NCBI RefSeq assembly: GCF_000559085.1
Contig: NZ_JALN02000001.1
Span: forward strand, 3,348,001 to 3,412,000
Reading direction: 5' to 3'
From: Mycolicibacterium aromaticivorans JS19b1 = JCM 16368
Lineage (GTDB): Bacteria > Actinomycetota > Actinomycetes > Mycobacteriales > Mycobacteriaceae
DNA length: 64,000 bases
The position numbers and the translations under genes are program-made. Below, piece by piece: positions 26,829-36,803 of this stretch. A model generated the notes under the pieces. It did no database searches, was not told the origin of the DNA, and was given only the letters and a program-made list of their open reading frames with translations. The stretch's first letter is position 1; the number at the start of each line of letters is the position of its first letter.

Positions 26829-28121
26829 ATGACACTGTCCAACGTTGGCCAGCCGAAGAGCCCAGAAGAAATCCAGAAGGACTGGGACACCAATCCCCGC
26901 TGGAAAGGGATCACCCGTACCTACACCCCGGCCGACGTCGTTGCGCTGCAGGGCAGTGTCGTCGAAGAGGCGACCCTGGCCCGCCGTGGCGCCGAGGTGC
27001 TGTGGAACCAGCTGCACGACATGGAATTCGTCAACGCGCTGGGTGCCCTGACCGGCAACATGGCCGTCCAGCAGGTCCGCGCCGGCCTGAAGGCCATCTA
27101 CCTGTCGGGCTGGCAGGTCGCCGGCGACGCGAACCTGTCCGGCCACACCTACCCCGACCAGAGCCTCTACCCGGCCAACTCGGTGCCGCAGGTCGTGCGC
27201 CGGATCAACAACGCGCTCATGCGTGCCGACCAGATCGCCAAGGTCGAGGGTGACACCTCGATCGAGAACTGGCTCGCCCCGATCGTCGCCGACGGCGAAG
27301 CCGGCTTCGGTGGCGCGCTGAACGTCTACGAGCTGCAGAAGGCGATGATCGCCGCCGGTGTCGCCGGTTCGCACTGGGAGGACCAGCTGGCCTCGGAGAA
27401 GAAGTGCGGCCACCTCGGTGGCAAGGTGCTGATCCCGACCCAGCAGCACATCCGCACCCTGACCTCGGCTCGCCTGGCCGCCGACGTCGCCGACGTCCCA
27501 ACCGTCGTCATCGCCCGCACCGATGCCGAGGCTGCCACGCTGATCACCTCCGATGTGGACGACCGCGACAAGCCGTTCGTCACCGGTGAGCGCACCGCGG
27601 AGGGCTTCTACCGGGTGAAGAACGGCCTCGAGCCGTGCATCGCCCGCGCCAAGGCCTACGCGCCGTACTCCGACCTGATCTGGATGGAGACCGGCACCCC
27701 GGACCTGGAGCTGGCAGCCAAGTTCGCCGAGGGCGTCAAGAGCGAGTTCCCGGACCAGATGCTGGCCTACAACTGCTCGCCGTCGTTCAACTGGCGCAAG
27801 CACCTGGACGACGCGACCATCGCGAAGTTCCAGAAGGAGCTCGGTGCGATGGGCTTCAAGTTCCAGTTCATCACGCTGGCCGGCTTCCACGCCCTGAACT
27901 ACTCGATGTTCGATCTGGCCTACGGCTACGCCCGCAACCAGATGAGCGCCTACGTCGAGCTGCAGGAGCGCGAGTTCGACGCCGAGGAGCGCGGCTACAC
28001 CGCCACCAAGCACCAGCGCGAGGTCGGCGCCGGTTACTTCGACCGCATCGCCACCACCGTGGATCCGACCTCGTCGACCACGGCGCTGAGCGGCTCGACC
28101 GAAGAGGGCCAGTTCCACTAA
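26829..28121 (+). CDS. aceA: Isocitrate lyase
   Basis: A 430-residue isocitrate lyase, first enzyme of the glyoxylate shunt and also a methylisocitrate lyase in mycobacteria. The signature [20 protein letters not shown] contains the catalytic Cys at about residue 193; [11 protein letters not shown] and [16 protein letters not shown] carry the Mg and substrate residues. ATG 26829 gives the standard N-terminus ([20 protein letters not shown]). Long upstream region with dyads suggests carbon-source control by the nearby ramB. Ends 12 bases before a strong hairpin. Confidence 0.96.
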   Translation: MTLSNVGQPKSPEEIQKDWDTNPRWKGITRTYTPADVVALQGSVVEEATLARRGAEVLWNQLHDMEFVNALGALTGNMAVQQVRAGLKAIYLSGWQVAGDANLSGHTYPDQSLYPANSVPQVVRRINNALMRADQIAKVEGDTSIENWLAPIVADGEAGFGGALNVYELQKAMIAAGVAGSHWEDQLASEKKCGHLGGKVLIPTQQHIRTLTSARLAADVADVPTVVIARTDAEAATLITSDVDDRDKPFVTGERTAEGFYRVKNGLEPCIARAKAYAPYSDLIWMETGTPDLELAAKFAEGVKSEFPDQMLAYNCSPSFNWRKHLDDATIAKFQKELGAMGFKFQFITLAGFHALNYSMFDLAYGYARNQMSAYVELQEREFDAEERGYTATKHQREVGAGYFDRIATTVDPTSSTTALSGSTEEGQFH

Positions 28122-28132
28122 GTCCCTGCCGA

Positions 28133-28184
28133 GCAGACGCAAAGGTCCCCTTCACCGCGGCGTGTTGGGGACTTTTGCGTCTGC
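28133..28184. terminator. 18-bp hairpin between aceA and fadB2
   Basis: Arms at 28133-28150 and 28167-28184 pair over 18 bases with one mismatch around a 16-base loop. It begins 12 bases after the aceA stop and ends 26 bases before fadB2. The sequence (GCAGACGCAAA arm) looks like a dispersed mycobacterial intergenic palindrome acting as a terminator; only one copy is in the window. Confidence 0.65.
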
Positions 28185-28210
28185 TGGCGCGTCTAGTAGA
28201 AAGTGACTTT

Positions 28211-29077
28211 GTGAGCAGCCAGAAAAGCATTGAACGAGTGGGTGTGGTCGGAGCCGGGCAGATGGGCTCGGGCATCGTCGAGGTGTCTGCCAAGGCGGGT
28301 GCCAACGTCGTCGTCTACGAGCCGACCGACGCACTGATCAACTCCGGACGCGACCGCGTCATCTCCTCGCTGGAACGCGCGACGAGCAAGGGCAAGCTCT
28401 CGGAAGCCGATCGCGACGCGACGCTGGCCAGACTGATGTTCACCACCGATCTCGCCGACCTGTCGGATCGTCAGCTGGTGATCGAAGCCGTCGTCGAAGA
28501 CGAGGCTGTCAAAGGCAAGATCTTCGCCCAACTGGACGAGCTCATCACCGACCCTGACGCCGTGCTCGCGTCCAACACCTCGAGCATCCCGATCATGAAA
28601 ATCGCGGCGGCGACCAAGAATCCGAGCCGGGTGCTCGGCCTGCACTTCTTCAACCCGGTACCGGTGCTGCCGCTCGTCGAGCTCGTCAACACCTTGGTCA
28701 CCTCTGAAGACGCCATCGCCAGGGTGGAGCAGTTCGCCGCTGAGGTGCTCGGAAAGAAGGTGGTGCGCTGCGGCGACCGCTCCGGGTTCGTCGTCAACGC
28801 CCTGCTGGTGCCCTACCTGCTGTCGGCCATCCGCATGGTTGAGGCCGGGGTCGCCAGCATCGAGGACGTCGACACGGCAATCGTCGCGGGCCTATCCCAC
28901 CCGATGGGCCCGCTGCGTCTTTCGGACCTGATCGGCCTGGACACCATGAAACTCATCGCCGACTCGATGTACGACGAACTCAAGGATGCGCACTACGCGC
29001 CGCCGCCATTGCTGCTGCGCATGGTCGAGGCGGGACAGCTGGGCAAGAAATCCGGCCAGGGGTTCTACAGCTACTGA
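28211..29077 (+). CDS. fadB2: 3-hydroxybutyryl-CoA dehydrogenase
   Basis: A 288-residue 3-hydroxyacyl-CoA dehydrogenase. NAD motif GVVGAGQMGSGIVEVSAKAG, catalytic His in GLHFFNPVPVLPLVELV, partner Glu downstream in the same motif region, and the C-terminal ending GKKSGQGFYSY. It interconverts 3-hydroxybutyryl-CoA and acetoacetyl-CoA. GTG 28211 places the Rossmann motif near residue 10. Order icl-fadB2-umaA matches Rv0467-Rv0469. Confidence 0.93.
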   Translation: MSSQKSIERVGVVGAGQMGSGIVEVSAKAGANVVVYEPTDALINSGRDRVISSLERATSKGKLSEADRDATLARLMFTTDLADLSDRQLVIEAVVEDEAVKGKIFAQLDELITDPDAVLASNTSSIPIMKIAAATKNPSRVLGLHFFNPVPVLPLVELVNTLVTSEDAIARVEQFAAEVLGKKVVRCGDRSGFVVNALLVPYLLSAIRMVEAGVASIEDVDTAIVAGLSHPMGPLRLSDLIGLDTMKLIADSMYDELKDAHYAPPPLLLRMVEAGQLGKKSGQGFYSY

Positions 29078-29207
29078 GCGCGCCGCCGCGCCCGCCGCTT
29101 GTGCATTTCCTTCGTTGATTGGCTAGGCTCCTGGATTTGGTCGGGGGGCCGCGCAGCAACATCGCATTTCGCGGCAACCGACCGTGCACACAATGCGTTG
29201 GAGGTAG

Positions 29208-30089
<882 letters not shown>

Positions 30090-30102
30090 GGTTCAGGCCG
30101 GC

Positions 30103-30960
30103 TTAGGCCTCCGCCAGTTTCTTCTTCTCCGCCTCGACGTCGAAGTCGGCCGGCGGCCACTCCAGCTTCATTCCCTTGAGCGCCTCGATCAACAGTTCGT
30201 TGATGGCCAGCCGGGAATACCACTTCTTGTCACAGGGGATGACGAACCACGGGGCGTAGTCGGTCGAGGTCCGGTCCAGCATTGCCTGGTATGCCTCTTG
30301 GTACGCGGGCCACAGCTTGCGCTCGGCGACATCGCCCGGGTTGTACTTCCAGTACTTGTCCGGACGTTCGAGGCGTTCGGAGAGCCGCCTCTTCTGCTCG
30401 TCGAGCGAGACGAACATCGCGCATTTGACGAGGGTGGTCCCGGAGTCGACGAGTTCCTTCTCGAAGGCGTTGATCTCGTCGTAGCGCGGCTCCCAGACGT
30501 CGCGCGGGACCAGCTCGTGCACGCGCACGACCAGGACGTCCTCGTAGTGGGACCGGTCGAACACCCCGATGTTGCCCGCCGCCGGCAGCGCCTTGCGAAC
30601 GCGCCACAGGTAGTGGTGGGCGCGCTCCTCCTCGGTCGGCACACCGAAGCTCGTGTAGTGGATGCCCTGCGGATTGCCTGCTCCGACAACGTGTTTCACG
30701 GTGCCGCCCTTGCCCGCGGTGTCCATGCCCTGCAGAACGAGCAGCAGTGAGCGGTTGTCGCCGGCGCGGCCGTTCGCGTAGAGCATCTCCTGCAGGCCGG
30801 CGAACCGCTCGTTGCGTTCGTTCTGCAGCTCCTCCGACCCGTCTTTGCCGTCGGAGTAACCCGGGGAGGAATCGGTGTCGATGTCGGCCACCTTGTCACC
30901 CGGCCTGAATCGCAGGACCTTGCGCGGCTCATGGGTCCATTGCGACGGCAGATCACTCAT
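30103..30960 (-). CDS. Polyphosphate kinase 2 family protein, second paralogue
   Basis: A 285-residue PPK2-family protein. Walker A is LQGMDTAGKGGTVKHV near residue 82 and Walker B GVFDRSHYEDVLVVRVHEL near residue 134. Met in GMDTAGKG and the YEDVL variant differ from ppk2 at 6184 (GRDAAGKG, YNRAG), so this is another PPK2 subgroup, probably phosphorylating AMP or nucleoside diphosphates. C-terminus EAEKKKLAEA. Leaderless -10 8 bases before ATG 30960. Convergent with umaA, 13 bases apart. Confidence 0.87.
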   Translation of the reverse strand: MSDLPSQWTHEPRKVLRFRPGDKVADIDTDSSPGYSDGKDGSEELQNERNERFAGLQEMLYANGRAGDNRSLLLVLQGMDTAGKGGTVKHVVGAGNPQGIHYTSFGVPTEEERAHHYLWRVRKALPAAGNIGVFDRSHYEDVLVVRVHELVPRDVWEPRYDEINAFEKELVDSGTTLVKCAMFVSLDEQKRRLSERLERPDKYWKYNPGDVAERKLWPAYQEAYQAMLDRTSTDYAPWFVIPCDKKWYSRLAINELLIEALKGMKLEWPPADFDVEAEKKKLAEA

Positions 30961-30968
30961 AGCCGACG

Positions 30969-30974
30969 AGACTA
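30969..30974 (-). promoter_or_regulatory. -10 element (TAGTCT) before the second PPK2
   Basis: Minus-strand TAGTCT 8 bases upstream of ATG 30960; no Shine-Dalgarno. Confidence 0.42.
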
Positions 30975-30982
30975 ACCCCCAA

Positions 30983-32344
30983 TCACCCGCCTGTGCCGCG
31001 GCGCCGTGAAACCACCATGAACCCGACCACGGCCAGCGCCAGTACGCCCGCCGCGACGGCCACGCTGATCAGGACGGTCCGGTTCTTGTCGATCCACGAT
31101 GTCGACTGCGAGGCGGCGGTCAGCTTCACGTTGTAGCCGGGCAGCGGCTCCTGCGCCGGACGCTGGATGCCGGGCAGCAGCTGCGTCTGGTTGATGACGA
31201 ACAACGCGTCGCCCTTGTCGGTCTTCGACCACTGGCCCCAGGCCGGGACCTCCTCGTCGAGCAGGACCTTGGTGGTGTTGTTGACCGCCGGATCCTTGCC
31301 GAGGTCGGTGAGCGACGACACCCGGAACGGTTCGGACTGTCCCCGGTCGAATTTGACCTGAACCAGCACGTTCTTCTGGGTGTTCACCGGCGCCGGCTTC
31401 TGCGGCGGCGCCTGGCCCGGACCAGGCTGGTAGCCGCCGCCGGAGAAGCTGCCCACGGACAGGTTGGTGGCGGGTCCGGACGCCGGACGTGTCATCGCGG
31501 TGAAGTTGTAGGTGCCGGTATTGGGCACGTTCAGCGCGGCCCGTTGCAGCGGGGGCACCGTGAAGACCTGGGTGCGTCCGCCGTAGTCGTACAGCACGCT
31601 CAGCGGCGTGCGGTACGGATTGGTGAACACCGGACGGTAGAAGCGGTCATAGGTGATCCAGCTCGAATTCCACAGTGTCACCGGGCTACTCAGGGTCATG
31701 CCGGTGGTCATGGTGGACGTGCTCACCGTCGTAGACACCGACTCCTGGTAGGTGGTGACCTCCTCGGACGTGACCTCGGTGGACGTGGTGGTCTCGACCG
31801 CCGAGGCGAGCGCCGTGGTGACGTCTTCCCGGGACACCTGCGGCTCGGCCGGTTCGGCCAGTCCGTTGGCGTTGGTGGGTTCCTGCGTGCCGCCGCTGGG
31901 CGCCGGGGCCTGCGTGCCGGGTGCCTCGTTCGTACCGCTGCCGCCGGGGGCTTCGGTACCGCCGGGCTCAGAGGGCGCGCCGCCCGGTTCGTCGTGCGTG
32001 GTGCCGACGGGCGGTTCGGTGCCGCCGGGCTCGTCGTGCATGCCACCGCCCGGCATGTCGATGCCGCCCGGTTCGTCGTGTGGAGCGCCGGCAGGCGGTT
32101 CGACGCCGCCCGGTTCCTGATGCATCCCGCCGTCCGAGGGCTCCTCCACGCCGCCACCGGATGGCGCCTCGGGTGCGCTGCCGCCCTCGTCGCCGCCGCT
32201 GTAGCTGCTGCCGCCACCGTCGTCGTCGCCGAATGGATCCGCCGCGCTGACCGCAGTACTAGCAAACAGCGCCGACGTCGATATCGCGACGGCGGCGATT
32301 ACCGCCGCCGGCTTACGGAATTTTGCGGTGCTGTCGTTGTCCAC
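30983..32344 (-). CDS. Secreted, C-terminally membrane-anchored EPGG-repeat protein
   Basis: A 453-residue surface protein. Signal peptide KPAAVIAAVAISTSALFAST-AVSAA, then about 130 residues of Gly/Pro/Glu low complexity with degenerate HDEPGG repeats (at least five EPGG units), a Ser/Thr-rich stretch (ETTTSTEVTSEEVTTYQESV), and a folded-looking region with WNSSWITYDRFYRPVF and many aromatic/Tyr residues. The end is a single helix (TVLISVAVAAGVLALAVVGFMV) followed by SRRRGTGG, a stop-transfer anchor without an LPxTG. Function unknown; probably cell-envelope exposed. Divergent from the lipoprotein at 32542. Confidence 0.72.
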   Translation of the reverse strand: MDNDSTAKFRKPAAVIAAVAISTSALFASTAVSAADPFGDDDGGGSSYSGGDEGGSAPEAPSGGGVEEPSDGGMHQEPGGVEPPAGAPHDEPGGIDMPGGGMHDEPGGTEPPVGTTHDEPGGAPSEPGGTEAPGGSGTNEAPGTQAPAPSGGTQEPTNANGLAEPAEPQVSREDVTTALASAVETTTSTEVTSEEVTTYQESVSTTVSTSTMTTGMTLSSPVTLWNSSWITYDRFYRPVFTNPYRTPLSVLYDYGGRTQVFTVPPLQRAALNVPNTGTYNFTAMTRPASGPATNLSVGSFSGGGYQPGPGQAPPQKPAPVNTQKNVLVQVKFDRGQSEPFRVSSLTDLGKDPAVNNTTKVLLDEEVPAWGQWSKTDKGDALFVINQTQLLPGIQRPAQEPLPGYNVKLTAASQSTSWIDKNRTVLISVAVAAGVLALAVVGFMVVSRRRGTGG

Positions 32345-32541
32345 CCCGGCCTCCCTAGACCCTTATGACGCGAAACCATTCCGCCCGAGGACATATCTCA
32401 TGGGCAGCCCCGAAGGATTGTTCTACATGATTCACAGCACTTTCATGGGAGGTTGGGTTTCCTGCGCTCGTGCGCGTCCGTTTTCGCCGGCGGGCAGTTA
32501 ACATCATGTGGCTTATGTGCGGATGAGTCTCGGGGGGATTG

Positions 32542-33456
32542 GTGGGGGCGCGAACCTGGTCGATCAGTGCAGCAGTGCTCGCTGTCGCGGTTGCTGCCGC
32601 CGGTTGTGGACACGAGACCTCGGCCACATCGACGTCGGGGGCGGCGGCGGCCCCGTCGACAGCGCAGGCATCTGCCACGCAGTCGGGACAACCGGACGTC
32701 AACAACAACGGCGTTCCGGACTCCTCGCCTGACGATAAGGACTGGCCGGGCAAGATGACGGCGACCTACGAGGACGCCACCTCGCCGGAGGCGGTGACCG
32801 GTCGCGACCTCATCAAGAACGATCATCTGCTCGAAGATCTGGCCGACGGCATCAACCAGTCGCTGAAGCTGCCGTTCGACATCCCGCTGATCGGCAAGCA
32901 GTGCGGCACGGCCAACGCTTACTGGAGCCCCGACGCCAAGTCGGTCACCATCTGCTACGAAGACGCCGCCGACGCGCTGACCATCTACACCAAGGCCGGT
33001 GACCCCGACCCGAAGGCCTCGGCGATCAACTCCGAGATCGCGACGTTCTATCACGAGACCGGGCACATGGTGATCGACATCTACGACCTGCCGGCGACCG
33101 GGCGGGAAGAGGACGTCGCCGATCAGCTGGCCGCCTACATCCTGCTGGCACCCGGCCCCGACGGAAAGATCGACCCGGAATCGGTCCAGGCGGTCAAGGA
33201 TTTCGCGCGTGAGTTCAAGGGATACAGCGACCAGCGGGGCGGCGAGATCGACGAACGTCAGCTCTCCGACGTGCACACACTGGATCTGGCCCGGATGTAC
33301 AACCTCGAATGTTGGGTCTACGGCGCCGATCCCAAGGGCAACGCCGATCTGGTGAGCAGCGGCGCGTTGCCCCAGGACCGCGCCGATGGCTGTGAGGACG
33401 AGTACGCCAAGCTGAGCAGCTCGTGGGATACCTTGCTGGGCCCGTATATCAAGTGA
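32542..33456 (+). CDS. DUF4344-like putative metallopeptidase lipoprotein
   Basis: A 304-residue exported protein. Lipobox-like AVAAAGC near residue 22 predicts a lipoprotein. A linker rich in Ala/Ser/Thr follows, then the folded domain with four cysteines (IGKQCGTANAYW, SVTICYED, LECWVYG, DGCEDEY) and a zincin motif, FYHETGHMVIDIYDLP (HExGH), with a downstream Glu in TGREEDVADQLAAY. DUF4344 proteins carry this pattern; substrate unknown. GTG 32542 is preferred to TTG 32539 because of spacing from the G-rich Shine-Dalgarno; both are possible. The 3' end overlaps the TetR gene by 8 bases. Confidence 0.78.
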   Translation: MGARTWSISAAVLAVAVAAAGCGHETSATSTSGAAAAPSTAQASATQSGQPDVNNNGVPDSSPDDKDWPGKMTATYEDATSPEAVTGRDLIKNDHLLEDLADGINQSLKLPFDIPLIGKQCGTANAYWSPDAKSVTICYEDAADALTIYTKAGDPDPKASAINSEIATFYHETGHMVIDIYDLPATGREEDVADQLAAYILLAPGPDGKIDPESVQAVKDFAREFKGYSDQRGGEIDERQLSDVHTLDLARMYNLECWVYGADPKGNADLVSSGALPQDRADGCEDEYAKLSSSWDTLLGPYIK

Positions 33457-34147
33457 GCGGCGGCAGCGTCGGCGACGGATGCGGGCCGGCGTTGAACCGT
33501 TTCAGCGATCCGCCTGCCTCGACGATGCCGCACAGGGCGTTCCAGCACAGCATGGTCAGGTAGTCGATCAACTCGTCGCTGGTCATTCGCGGGCTCGACA
33601 TCCACGAGTGCGTCGCCAACTGCACGCCGCCGACGATCAGGTAGGCCCAGGGCTCGACGCCGCCGGTGTCCATCCCGGCCCGATTCATGCGCCTGCGGAG
33701 CACGACCGCGAGCATCCTGGCGATGATTTGCTCCGAGTCGGCGATGACTTTGGTTTTGCTGGCGGAACTGTTTGCCATCACGAATTGATACGTTGCGGGC
33801 TCGGCCGCGACGGTGTCCACATACACCCGGATGATCTCGCGGGTGAGGTCGAAACCGTCCATGTTCGACGACAGGGCGGCGGCCATGTTGGGGATGAGGG
33901 TGGTTTGCGCGAACCGCATCATCACCGCGGTGGTGAGGTCGTTCTTGTCGACGAAATAGCGGTACAGCACGGTCTTCGACACACCGATTTCCGCAGCTAT
34001 CTCGTCCATGCTGACGTCACGGCCGTGCTGGCGCACGGCCTCTAGTGCGCCGTCCACCAGTTCGGTGCGGCGCTCGACCTTGTGCTGATGCCAGCGTCGC
34101 TTGCGACCGTCGGTCTTGGCCCGGCTGCTGTCCAGGCCATGGCTCAT
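33449..34147 (-). CDS. TetR-family regulator (Rv0472c-like)
   Basis: A 232-residue TetR repressor. The helix-turn-helix reads DVSMDEIAAEIGVSKTVLYRYFVDKNDL near residue 50, preceded by a basic N-terminus (KTDGRKRRWHQHK). The C-terminal ligand domain is helical with RVYVDTVAAEPATYQFVM. ATG 34147 was chosen over 34222 because the longer N-terminus overlaps the promoter region. The M. tuberculosis homologue Rv0472c (by position, beside the DUF445 gene) is a TetR protein; targets unknown. Confidence 0.82.
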   Translation of the reverse strand: MSHGLDSSRAKTDGRKRRWHQHKVERRTELVDGALEAVRQHGRDVSMDEIAAEIGVSKTVLYRYFVDKNDLTTAVMMRFAQTTLIPNMAAALSSNMDGFDLTREIIRVYVDTVAAEPATYQFVMANSSASKTKVIADSEQIIARMLAVVLRRRMNRAGMDTGGVEPWAYLIVGGVQLATHSWMSSPRMTSDELIDYLTMLCWNALCGIVEAGGSLKRFNAGPHPSPTLPPLT

Positions 34148-34257
34148 GTTCTGTGCCACTATCGCGGAGTCCGTTCCCCTCGTTCGCAACGATTCTACGG
34201 TCTGACCCGAGGGCAGCGTCACATTAACTGGGTCGCGGGATAGCGGATGATGGTGGA

Positions 34258-35592
34258 GTGGCAGCCAAACATCGCCTCCCGGGGTTGCCGACGGAGGCAG
34301 TCCGCACAGGTACCTCGCTTGCGGAATCGTTCGCCGGTGCCGACCCGGAGGCGGACGCGCAACGAGCGCGTGCCCTGCGTCGGATGAAGGCGGTGGCGCT
34401 GAGCTTCCTGATCGGTGCCACCGTGATCTTCCTGGCGTGTCGCTGGGGTCAGGCCCACGGCGGCCCGGCCTGGATCGGGTACGTCGGTGCGGCCGCCGAG
34501 GCCGGGATGGTCGGCGCGCTGGCCGACTGGTTCGCCGTCACTGCGCTCTTCCGTCACCCGCTGGGGTTGAAGATCCCGCACACCGCGATCATCAAGCGCA
34601 AAAAGGATCAGCTCGGCGAGGGGCTCGGCACGTTCGTGCGGGAGAACTTCCTGTCGCCCGCGGTGGTGGAGACAAAGCTGCGCGACGCCGAAGTCGCTGG
34701 GCGCCTTGGCAAGTGGCTTTCCGAACCGTCACACGCCGAGCGGGTCGCCACCGAGGCCGGCACCGTGCTGCGGGTGGTGGTGGAACTGCTCAACGACGAC
34801 GACATCCAGCAGGTGATCGATCGCACCATCGTCCGCCGTCTCGCAGAACCGCAGTGGGGGCCGCCGGTGGGCCGGGTGCTGGGGCAACTCCTGGCGGAGA
34901 ACCGCCAGGAAGCCCTGATTCAGCTGCTGTGCGACCGCGCGTTCCAGTGGGCGCTCAACGCCGGCGACACGATCGAACGGGTGGTCACCCGTGATTCACC
35001 CAGCTGGTCACCGAAATTCGTCGACCAGCTGGTGGGGGACCGGATCCACCGCGAGCTCATGGATTTCACCGACAAGGTGCGGCGCGACCCGAATCACGAA
35101 CTGCGGCAATCGGCCAACCGCTTCCTGTTCGAGTTCGCCAGCGATCTGCAGAACGACGATGCGACGATCGCCCGCGCCGAGGCTGTCAAAGAACAGCTGA
35201 TGGAACGCGACGAGGTCGCACGGGCGGCCGAGACGGCGTGGAAGACGTTGAAACGCTTGGTACTCGAGGGTGTTGACGACCCGAAGAGCACGCTGCGAAC
35301 CCGCGTCACCGAGTCGGTGATGCGGATCGGGGAGTCGCTGCGCGACGACGCCGAACTGCGCGACAAGGTGGACAACTGGATCGTGCGCGGCGCGCAGCAC
35401 TTGGTCGCCCAGTACGGGGCGGAGATCACCACGATCATCACCGACACCATCGAGCGCTGGGACGCCGACGAGGCCAGCCGTCGCATCGAATTGCATGTCG
35501 GACGCGACCTGCAATTCATCCGGATCAACGGCACCGTGGTGGGCTCGCTGGCCGGCCTGATCATCTACACCGTGGCGCAATTACTGTTCTGA
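34258..35592 (+). CDS. DUF445 membrane protein (Rv0473-like)
   Basis: A 444-residue DUF445 protein. One membrane segment after residue 40 (MKAVALSFLIGATVIFLACR) and the conserved GYVGAAAEAGMVGALADWFAVTALFRHPLGLKIPHTAII motif region; a long helical, charged middle; and a C-terminal membrane helix (VVGSLAGLIIYTVAQLLF) after FIRINGTV. GTG 34258 has GGTGGAG upstream. Function unknown; conserved in actinobacteria. Confidence 0.85.
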   Translation: MAAKHRLPGLPTEAVRTGTSLAESFAGADPEADAQRARALRRMKAVALSFLIGATVIFLACRWGQAHGGPAWIGYVGAAAEAGMVGALADWFAVTALFRHPLGLKIPHTAIIKRKKDQLGEGLGTFVRENFLSPAVVETKLRDAEVAGRLGKWLSEPSHAERVATEAGTVLRVVVELLNDDDIQQVIDRTIVRRLAEPQWGPPVGRVLGQLLAENRQEALIQLLCDRAFQWALNAGDTIERVVTRDSPSWSPKFVDQLVGDRIHRELMDFTDKVRRDPNHELRQSANRFLFEFASDLQNDDATIARAEAVKEQLMERDEVARAAETAWKTLKRLVLEGVDDPKSTLRTRVTESVMRIGESLRDDAELRDKVDNWIVRGAQHLVAQYGAEITTIITDTIERWDADEASRRIELHVGRDLQFIRINGTVVGSLAGLIIYTVAQLLF

Positions 35593-35597
35593 CCTGC

Positions 35598-35627
35598 GCT
35601 AGCACAAGTGCTTGCAAAAGCTAGCAC
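35598..35627. promoter_or_regulatory. Repeated GCTAGCAC half-sites upstream of the XRE regulator
   Basis: GCTAGCAC occurs at 35598-35605 and again at 35620-35627, with an inverted near-copy GTGCTTGC between them (about 35608-35615). The cluster starts 6 bases after the DUF445 stop and lies about 60 bases before the XRE start, consistent with an autoregulatory operator (inference). Confidence 0.5.
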
Positions 35628-35684
35628 CCCCGCGTAGGGTGGCGTTCGTACGTATCGGACACCCATCGCGACGGGAGGAAACTC

Positions 35685-36077
35685 ATGGCGCAAGACGGCG
35701 ATCTTCAGGCCGTGGTATCCAACGCCGCGCATGACATCGGTGGCTTCATCAGGGCGCAGCGTGAAGCCGCTCAGGTTTCGGTGCGGCAGTTGGCCGAGAA
35801 GGCCGGTGTCAGCAACCCGTACCTCAGTCAGATCGAACGGGGACTGCGGAAGCCGTCTGCGGAGGTGCTGAGCCAGATCGCCAAGGCGCTGCGGCTATCT
35901 GCCGAGGTCCTGTACATCCGGGCGGGAATTCTCGAACCGGGGGAGGCGAGCATGGTGCACGACGCGATCATCGGCGACACCGTGATCACCGAGCGTCAGA
36001 AGCAGGTGCTGCTCGATATCTACACCTCGTTCTGTCAGCAGAACGAAGCTGCCCGTGAGGAGCTCATCCCTGAGTAA
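35685..36077 (+). CDS. XRE-family regulator (Rv0474-like)
   Basis: A 130-residue protein: N-terminal helix-turn-helix (FIRAQREAAQVSVRQLAEKA and GVSNPYLSQIERGLRKPSAE), then a short helical C-terminal domain (ERQKQVLLDIYTSFCQQNEA). GGGAGG lies 7 bases before ATG 35685. Directly upstream of hbhA as in M. tuberculosis, 64 bases away. It may control itself and hbhA through the GCTAGCAC sites upstream. Confidence 0.87.
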   Translation: MAQDGDLQAVVSNAAHDIGGFIRAQREAAQVSVRQLAEKAGVSNPYLSQIERGLRKPSAEVLSQIAKALRLSAEVLYIRAGILEPGEASMVHDAIIGDTVITERQKQVLLDIYTSFCQQNEAAREELIPE

Positions 36078-36141
36078 CAGACCAGCAACTGACGAAAACC
36101 ATTAACGGACAACAACATCCAATGTGAAAGGAACCACTACG

Positions 36142-36756
36142 ATGGCTGAGAACAACCCCAATGTCGAAGACCTGAAGGCCCCCCTGCTCGCTGCGGTCGG
36201 CGCTGCCGATCTGGCGCTGGCCACCGTCAACGAAATCCTCGCGACTCTGCGCGACCGTGCCGAAGAGGCCCGCACCGAGGCCAGCACCCGCGTCGAAGAG
36301 CGTCGCGCCGCGCTGACCAAGCTGCAAGAAGACCTGCCGCAGCGCGCCGAGGAGCTGCGCGGCCGGCTGTCCAGCGAGGAACTGCGCAAGGCTGCGGAGG
36401 GCTACGTCGAGTCCGCCACTGCGACCTACAACAGCCTCGTCGAGCGCGGCGAGGCCGCCCTGGAGCGCCTGCGCAACCAGTCGGACCTCAAGGACGTCGC
36501 CGCTCGTGCCGAGGGCTACGTCGACCAGGCCGTCGAGCTGACCGAGGAGGCGCTGGGCAACGTGTCGTCGCAGACCCGCGCCGTCGGTGAGCGCGCCGCC
36601 AAGCTGGTCGGCGTCGAACTGCCCGCCAAGGCCGCCCCCGCCAAGAAGGCCGCCCCGGCCAAGAAGGCGCCGGCCAAGAAGGCCGCCCCGGCCAAGGCTG
36701 CGGCCAAGAAGGCTCCCGCCAAGAAGGCGCCGGCCAAGAAGGTCACCCAGAAGTAA
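36142..36756 (+). CDS. hbhA: Heparin-binding hemagglutinin
   Basis: A 204-residue surface adhesin that in M. tuberculosis binds epithelial heparan sulfate. Residues 10-150 form a long amphipathic coiled coil ([40 protein letters not shown]). The last 45 residues are Lys/Ala/Pro repeats ([20 protein letters not shown]), the heparin-binding tail, methylated on lysine in known homologues. GAAAGGA lies about 8 bases before ATG 36142. No signal peptide, as in the family. In environmental species it is also implicated in lipid-body and envelope biology. Confidence 0.95.
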   Translation: MAENNPNVEDLKAPLLAAVGAADLALATVNEILATLRDRAEEARTEASTRVEERRAALTKLQEDLPQRAEELRGRLSSEELRKAAEGYVESATATYNSLVERGEAALERLRNQSDLKDVAARAEGYVDQAVELTEEALGNVSSQTRAVGERAAKLVGVELPAKAAPAKKAAPAKKAPAKKAAPAKAAAKKAPAKKAPAKKVTQK

Positions 36757-36790
36757 GCAGAAGCAATTCGTCGTAAGGACAAGACCCGCC

Positions 36791-36796
36791 TACGCT
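36791..36796 (+). promoter_or_regulatory. -10 element (TACGCT) before the DUF2516 gene
   Basis: TANNNT element 7 bases before GTG 36804; no Shine-Dalgarno, probably leaderless. Confidence 0.42.
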
Positions 36797-36803
36797 TGTA
36801 GCC

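Noticed and set aside
26718..28142. Minus-strand frame opposite isocitrate lyase
   Set aside because: Antisense shadow of a highly conserved enzyme.
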